A DNA stretch of 64,000 nucleotides from positions 158,335,954-158,399,953 of the forward strand of contig NC_081405.1 in assembly GCF_030272615.1 (NCBI RefSeq). The letters are read 5' to 3'. Both the position numbers and the translations under genes were made by a program. Each line of letters starts with the position of its first letter. The first letter of the stretch is position 1. This document shows, piece after piece, positions 59,040 through 64,000 of this stretch. The DNA comes from Cryptomeria japonica (taxonomy: Eukaryota; Streptophyta; Pinopsida; Cupressales; Cupressaceae). The notes beneath the pieces were generated by a model. That model was not told where the DNA came from. It made no database searches and saw only the letters and a list, made by a program, of their open reading frames with translations.

Positions 59040-60062
59040 GAAACCTAAACTTGATTGCAGTGAAACCTTCTGTATGAGAGAAAATAAGGAAAGACTCACC
59101 TTCATAGTTGTTTAATCGGACGATGGCTAGCAGCAAGAAAGACTCCTATCTAGGGATAATATAAACACAAATCCAGCAGCAAGTAGCAAATGCAGAACAC
59201 AAATGATTTTCATACCTTATAGAGAAAGGTAATAATACAGACACATTAAATGCAATGATTTCACAATTTCATTCCGAATGCGGCAAATTGATAGATTAGA
59301 CCCCCGCACGCATGCATTGAATGCATGGCAGCGTACTTTAAGAAACTGCCAGTTCCTGAAATGTTCACTTACTTCGAAAAAGCCAAAGAATGACATCACT
59401 TTACAATATGGTTTTGCCTCTCCGTATTTAGCAATAAATGCACTTCTCGAAACATCAGAAACGCGGGACCCACCAGCATTGAACCCATGTGAACATCTTG
59501 AACCAACTTCTTGAGTGTTCAAGTAGTTCAAGATGTACGCTGCGTCAAACTATTGACCACTTTGCCGTGTTGAACACATTGAACATATTTGAACCCTTTG
59601 AACTTAGTTCAACAAGTTCAATACAAATGTTATATCACCGAACAAGAAAAACTTAGAGAAAATGTTAGTACGAAGAACCTTTCCTGAACACCTTGGAACC
59701 TATTGAACCTAAATGAACATCTTGAACCTAGTTCTCGACGCGTTCAAGGAGTACAAGGAATTGTCCGAACTTGAACAAAAATGACCAGAGAAAGGACTTG
59801 AGGCCGCATTTAAGGACTTGAACCAAGGTAATATGGTATGAACTAGGACTCCAACATAAAAAAAAGGAAAATATGACCCACTCTTGGCATGAAGAATAAA
59901 TGACACGGTAACATTGGCTTTGACTGGGGATTGTATTTTTCAAAGGAAAATGCAAAGAGCTCACAAACTCTGGTTTCGCAAAACATAAAACAACGGGGAA
60001 AGGGTTAAGGACTCAACCAAAAATACCTAGACTACTATGTACAAGTGACTCAAACACTGGGC
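59040..60062. other. Spacer of Gypsy-2 rich in TTGAAC / GTTCAA motifs
   Basis: No gene is seen. Between about 59480 and 59760 the hexamer GTTCAA, its complement TTGAAC, or the core GAAC recur about fifteen times (for example CATCTTGAACC at 59496 and 59721, GTTCAAGTAGTTCAAGATG near 59515). On the minus strand AAGGTGAGT at about 59098 is a good splice-donor match just upstream of ORF C; Athila-type elements are thought to express their third ORF by splicing. Confidence 0.5.
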
Positions 60063-61430
60063 TTACAATTTATAGAGCTTGAGATCTTGCCCATTGTAGG
60101 TATAAGGCATGATCATTCCATTAGCATAGCTGATTCTGAATGCATTTTGTCCTACTACTTCACAAATTCTGAAAGGACCTTTCCACAATGAATCAAACTT
60201 GCCGTGAGCACCTTTGGACTCTCTCCTTTTGTCCCATAGTAGCACCTCATCTCCTACTAGGAAACCTCTTGGTCAAGTTCGCATGTCAAAAATCCTCTTT
60301 ACTCGGCTTTGATGTTCTGAAATCCTATCCAGCAGTAATTCTCTCTCTTCTTCTAACTTTGTCAGATACATGATTCTTTTCTCCAAAGCATTTTGAAAGA
60401 AGGAATCGTCCACTACTGTTTGCAGCTTGGTTGTTGATAACTCCAGCGGCAAAGAAAGTTTCGCTCCTACACCATACACAAGTTCAAAAGGTGCCATTCC
60501 AATAGCCCTCTTGGGTGTGGTTCTGTCCACCCATAAAGCCTCATATAACTTCTTATGCCAATTCCTAGCATTCTCATCAACTAGCTTCTTCATGATGACT
60601 ATCAAATTCTTGTTGCTAGATTCGGCCAAACCATTGCCCTGTGGGAAATAATCAGAAGAATGTGAGAGTGAAATCTGATGATCATAGCAAAACACGGTCA
60701 ATTCTTCAGAGGAGAAATATGACGCATTATCTGTCACAATTTTCTAGGGTACCCCAAAATGAACTAGGATGTAATCCATAAGAAAACTACACACAATCTC
60801 TGAGTTGGGCTTTTTGGTGGGAATGGCTTCTACCCACTTTGTAAAGTAGTAAGTCGCTGTCAAAATATACATGTGACCCACACTGGAATGAGGGTTTATT
60901 GGGCCTATGAAATCAATGCCCCACTGTGTGAAAGGTTCATCTATCACTACAGGCCTTAGAGGCAGTGCTGCTAAATGTGGCTTTCCAGAAAACAATTGAC
61001 ATTTTTCACATTCTTTTACATGAATATAGGCATCCCAAAACATGTCGGGCCAATAAAAACAATTTCTTAGAATTTTGAAAGCAGTAACAGATGATGAGAA
61101 GTGTCCACCACAAACCTCTCCATGATAAGCTTCCAGGAGCTTTTGCTATTGAGGTTTATCTACACACCTTAGGTATGTTCCATCTAACCCCTTTTTGTAT
61201 AGAACATCCTGCCAAATTACATACTTTGCAGCTTTTAATTGTAAATTCCTTTGTTCCTTAGCCGACAAATGATTTGGGCAACTACCATAAGTTAAATAGT
61301 AGGCCACATCAGAGAACCAAGTATCCTGCAATCCAACAAAAAGAGTTAATGGTAACTCTGCTTCAGCTTCCACCTCATTTTCCACTATCAATCTGCATAA
61401 GCCCTGGCCTTTAATTGTCTTCATAAGGCG
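60063..61430 (-). pseudogene. Gypsy-2 integrase
   Basis: Minus-strand text includes the zinc region ending KECEKCQLFSGKPHLAALPL (about 61000), the core WGIDFIGPINP (about 60910) and IVTDNASYFSSEEL (about 60720), then FPQGNGLAESSNKNL (about 60630), which supply the D, D and E catalytic residues. The C-terminal segment ends with LWKGPFRICEVVGQNAFRI (about 60150). It joins element cDNA to host DNA. The region is broken. Confidence 0.85.
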
Positions 61431-61449
61431 AATATCTAAGTCATACTCC

Positions 61450-62650
61450 TAGATTTTCATCACCCATGTTGCTCACTTATTTAGTCCAACCTCCTGTTGA
61501 GTCAAAATGCTTTTCACGGCTGAATCTGGAACAAAAACCATAGAGCGAGAATGCAGGATATAGTATCAAAACTATTTCACGGCTTTCACAACAGCATATG
61601 CATGCTTCTCCATAGGTGAATATTTGAGCTCATGCTTCTTGAGAGGAGTACTCATGAACGCTATAGGCATTTCAGCCCCATGTTCATCCAACTGCAACAA
61701 AATTCCAAGCATAGTATGGTCTGATGCATAACAATACAGAATGAAGTCCTTCATGAAATCTGGATTTACAAGAGTGGGTGCATTTGCAACTGATCCTTTA
61801 ATTTTCTCAAAAGCATTTTTGGCCTCTTCGGTCCACTTGAAAGGATGTTGCTCACTTAGCAAGCCAACAATGTGTTTTGTGGTCTCAGCAAACTCTGGAA
61901 CAAATCTCCTCAAGAAATTCACTTGACCAAAGAACGATCTTACTCCAGTCCGGCTAGAGGGTAAACTGAGATGTTGAATTGTATTAACCCTGTCAGGATC
62001 AATCTTGACTCCCTCTTTTGAGACAATATGTCCTAACAATTTGCCCTCCGTGACGCAAAAAACTAATTTCTTAGGATTCATAGAAATCCCGTGCTCATGA
62101 CAATGCTATAATATTGCACTCAAATCCCGGAAATGATCTGTCCTTTTTTTTTAAAACACTGTGAGGTCATCCAGATAAACTACAATTATTCTATCTCGAA
62201 AATCCTTGAAAGAGGAATCCATAGCCCTTTGAAAAGTGGCTTCGGCATTTATTAAACCAAAAGGCATGCGGTTGTATGCGAATGTTCCCCATGGAGTGAT
62301 GAATGTTGTCTTGTGCTGCTCATGTTCTGCTATAGATATCTGGTTATAACCAGAAAAACCATCCAACATCGACATCATCTCCGGCCCGGACACTGTCTGT
62401 AAAATGTGATCCATATTTGGTAAGGCGTAGTTGTCCTTCAAGCTTGCTTGATTCAAATTTCAAAAATCAATATAGATACAAATTTCCCCACTTTTCTTTC
62501 TTACGAGCACAATGTTAGCTACCTAGGTGGAATGGTGGATTGGATATATGATTCGGGCCTTAAGCATTTTCTCAACTTCCTTAGAAATTGCATCCGCCAT
62601 GATGGGATTAAAGGTCCTTAATTTTTGCCTAAAAGGAGAGATGCTTGGCT
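61450..62650 (-). pseudogene. Gypsy-2 reverse transcriptase and standard RNase H
   Basis: Reverse-transcriptase blocks on the minus strand are VANIVLVRKKSGE, MLDGFSGYNQI, TTFITPWGTFAYNRMPFGL and the catalytic VVYLDDLTVF (about 62160). The thumb and connection follow (GHIVSKEGVKIDPDRV, FFGQVNFLRRFVPEFAE). The usual gypsy RNase H begins with FILYCYASDHTMLGILLQL and continues through FMSTPLKKHELKYSPMEKHAYAVV near 61570-61740. The region is broken. Confidence 0.9.
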
Positions 62651-63176
62651 TCAGCGGAATCTGATGTTGAAAATGTCCATTTCTAAACTCCTTCAGATCG
62701 TCATAAGACCAAGCAAAAACATCAATGTACTCCTTAAGCAGTGTACCAAGTGCTCTCTTTTCCTCTGCAGAACAACACCTGCCGATTGTCACTTCTTTTG
62801 GATTAGCTTCATCTCCCAAATTTATTTTCTCATAATTTCCTTTCCCATCATCCTTGGGAACTTTATTACCTATGAATGCGTCATCTCTGGTGAAAAATCT
62901 CTCTAGTGTCACTAACCCCCTTGGAATTTTGTTACCTTTAAGCTGAATAAAGCTATTTGTAGGATCTACTTCTGGATCTGGACTGAACTCTTTGCAAACA
63001 CTCTCAGAGCCTTCAAAATATGACTGAGAAAATGATTGAGCACATTCTAGGAAATCTTTGATCTGTGCATCTGCATCAAAAACCTGCCAATGATCTACAT
63101 TATCAGGAACACTGGGCCTATAGATCATTTCAATCCTATATGAGTTATCTTTAAAATCTGGATATGGTAATAAAAG

Positions 63177-63551
63177 TGAGGCAGACACGGCCAATGAATC
63201 TGCCCTACTATTTTGTTCCCTCCGAATTGCTTCAATCGAGAAGGCATCAAAGAATTCTAACTCATCCCAAACTCTATTCCTGTAATGCCTCAACTTGTCA
63301 TTCTTAACTGTATAGACATTCCTCACTTGCGTAACTATTAACTCTGCATCACCTTTGACTTTAAGTAACTTAATTCCTTTACATTTAGCCTCACTTAATC
63401 CCAATAATAGTGCCTCATATTCAACAGTATTATTAGTGTTTTTAAAATCCAACTTGAAGGAAAAGGGGAAAACATTACCAGTTGTTGACAGCAAAACCAC
63501 CCCTGCTCCAGAAACGGAGTTAGCGCAGCTTCCATCAAACTCCATCTGCCA
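63177..63551 (-). CDS. Gypsy-2 archaeal-type RNase H domain located upstream of RT
   Basis: The domain lies in the open frame running leftward from 63872, at residues about 108-232 of that frame. Motifs in order are WQMEFDGSCANSVSGAGVVL, NTVEYEALLLGLSEAKCKGI, KVKGDAELIVTQV and RREQNSRADSLAVSAS, giving the D-E-D-D metal-binding set. This class cleaves RNA in RNA-DNA hybrids. Protease-like text (VSYGMLLSRRFCKDLGGEIKMD) precedes it and the RT lead-in (EKINLGDEANPKEVTIG) follows it in the same open frame. In Ogre/Retand the equivalent domain follows the standard RNase H. Confidence 0.85.
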
Positions 63552-63579
63552 TAGTCCACCAAGTTCATCAGCTGTCTTA

Positions 63580-64000
63580 TCCGTTCTCTTTTCACCAAGT
63601 GCAAGGACAAGATAGTTTCCAAACTCACACTCCTGAAACAAAATCTGGGCTTTCAGGTTATCTAAGGGAAATATAGTATACTTATTCTTGGGTTCAAGTT
63701 CAAGCTTGATTTTCTGGTTTCCAAGGGGAATAACGGCTTTAGACCAGTCCATTTTGATTTCACCCCCAAGATCCTTGCAAAACCTCCTACTCAGAAGCAT
63801 TCCGTAACTCACTGGAATATCAGCAACCAGTATAGTTAATCTTACTCTTTTGTTTGGACACGCTGCCAGCACTGCCTGAACGTCCTTTACCTGACCAATA
63901 AGAGGAACCTATTTTCCATCCATTGAAAAGCATCTCCCAAACATTTTAGTAAGGGTTAAACCTAAAGATTTAGCCACAGGAGAAGGCATTATATTGTCTA
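63580..64000 (-). pseudogene. Gypsy-2 protease region, cut by the window edge
   Basis: The text VRLTILVADIPVSYGMLLSRRFCKDLGGEIKMDWSK has the pattern of the C-terminal half of a retroviral-type aspartic protease in Tat/Athila elements (an ILGR-like turn replaced by SYGMLLSR). The catalytic DTG/DSG lies outside or at the edge of the window and was not seen. The remainder of gag-pro is beyond 64000. Confidence 0.55.

Larger units (their letters stand above)
55949..64000 (-). mobile_element. Tat-like Ty3/gypsy element (Gypsy-2) with dual RNase H and extra ORF C
   Basis: This is a fossil gypsy element on the minus strand, cut by the right edge of the window. From right to left: protease (about 63580-64000), an archaeal-type RNase H (63177-63551), reverse transcriptase (about 62000-62650), the usual RNase H (about 61450-61990), integrase (about 60063-61430), a spacer of about 1 kb, then the ORF-C block (55949-59026). 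The RT text (INLGDEANPKEVTIG, LDGFSGYNQISIA, MPFGLINAEATFQRAMD, VVYLDDLTVF) is that of the Tat/Athila branch of plant Ty3/gypsy. It carries about eight to ten breaks. LTRs are not identified and gag lies outside the window. Confidence 0.85.

Overview
This window looks like plant nuclear DNA from a large, repeat-rich genome. The one recognisable host gene is a lipoxygenase with nine exons and short introns. Around it lie LTR retrotransposons of the plant Copia and Ty3/gypsy lineages, solo LTRs, a CACTA (En/Spm) transposase gene and microsatellites. The repeat load, the nested LTR layers and the style of the lipoxygenase suggest a gymnosperm, perhaps a conifer. That is an inference; no organelle, rRNA or tRNA gene is present to fix the taxon.

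Layout. 1-4036: a degraded Copia element on + (LTR, primer-binding site, gag with a CCHC knuckle, protease, integrase). It is cut off where a second, minus-strand Copia begins (4037-11612); that one carries a 1.74-kb solo LTR with a CTCTA duplication. 11613-13164: about 1.1 kb of purine-only satellite, an AT microsatellite and three exact-length 49-bp repeats. 13165-15284: no gene, but one strong hairpin and a diverged tandem duplication. 15285-20683: a complete-looking but broken Copia with both LTRs, primer site, purine tract and TTTAA target duplications. 20684-26400: the lipoxygenase gene with TATA box and poly(A) signal. A 1,678-bp solo LTR flanked by AGACT sits inside its exon 2, and a +1 frameshift follows, so this copy cannot encode the full enzyme. 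About 27060-37786: a chromovirus-like Ty3/gypsy remnant on +, interrupted by a 3.6-kb LTR-like insertion (AGAAG duplication) and a 5.1-kb TG...CA insertion (CATCC duplication). The 5.1-kb piece carries a broken intron-free copy of a DExH-box RNA helicase C-terminus, PPR debris and four 35-bp hairpins. 37787-39060: a microsatellite-linked 97-bp repeat and a PPR pseudogene. 40579-42464: a decayed CACTA transposase gene.

42850-59030 holds three copies (A, B, C), all on the minus strand, of a long protein family I cannot name. C lies downstream of the integrase of a dual-RNase H, Tat-like Ty3/gypsy element that fills 60063 to the right edge. This suggests that the family is an extra ORF of such elements and that A and B are relatives without a visible pol. 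In that gypsy element the extra RNase H lies between protease and reverse transcriptase, not between RNase H and integrase as in the Ogre/Retand layout I know.

How it fits together: the window is a layered record of retroelement activity. Four separate TG...CA insertions without a visible internal coding region keep clean 5-bp target duplications, so loss by LTR-LTR recombination seems common here. One of these events broke a defence or oxylipin gene.
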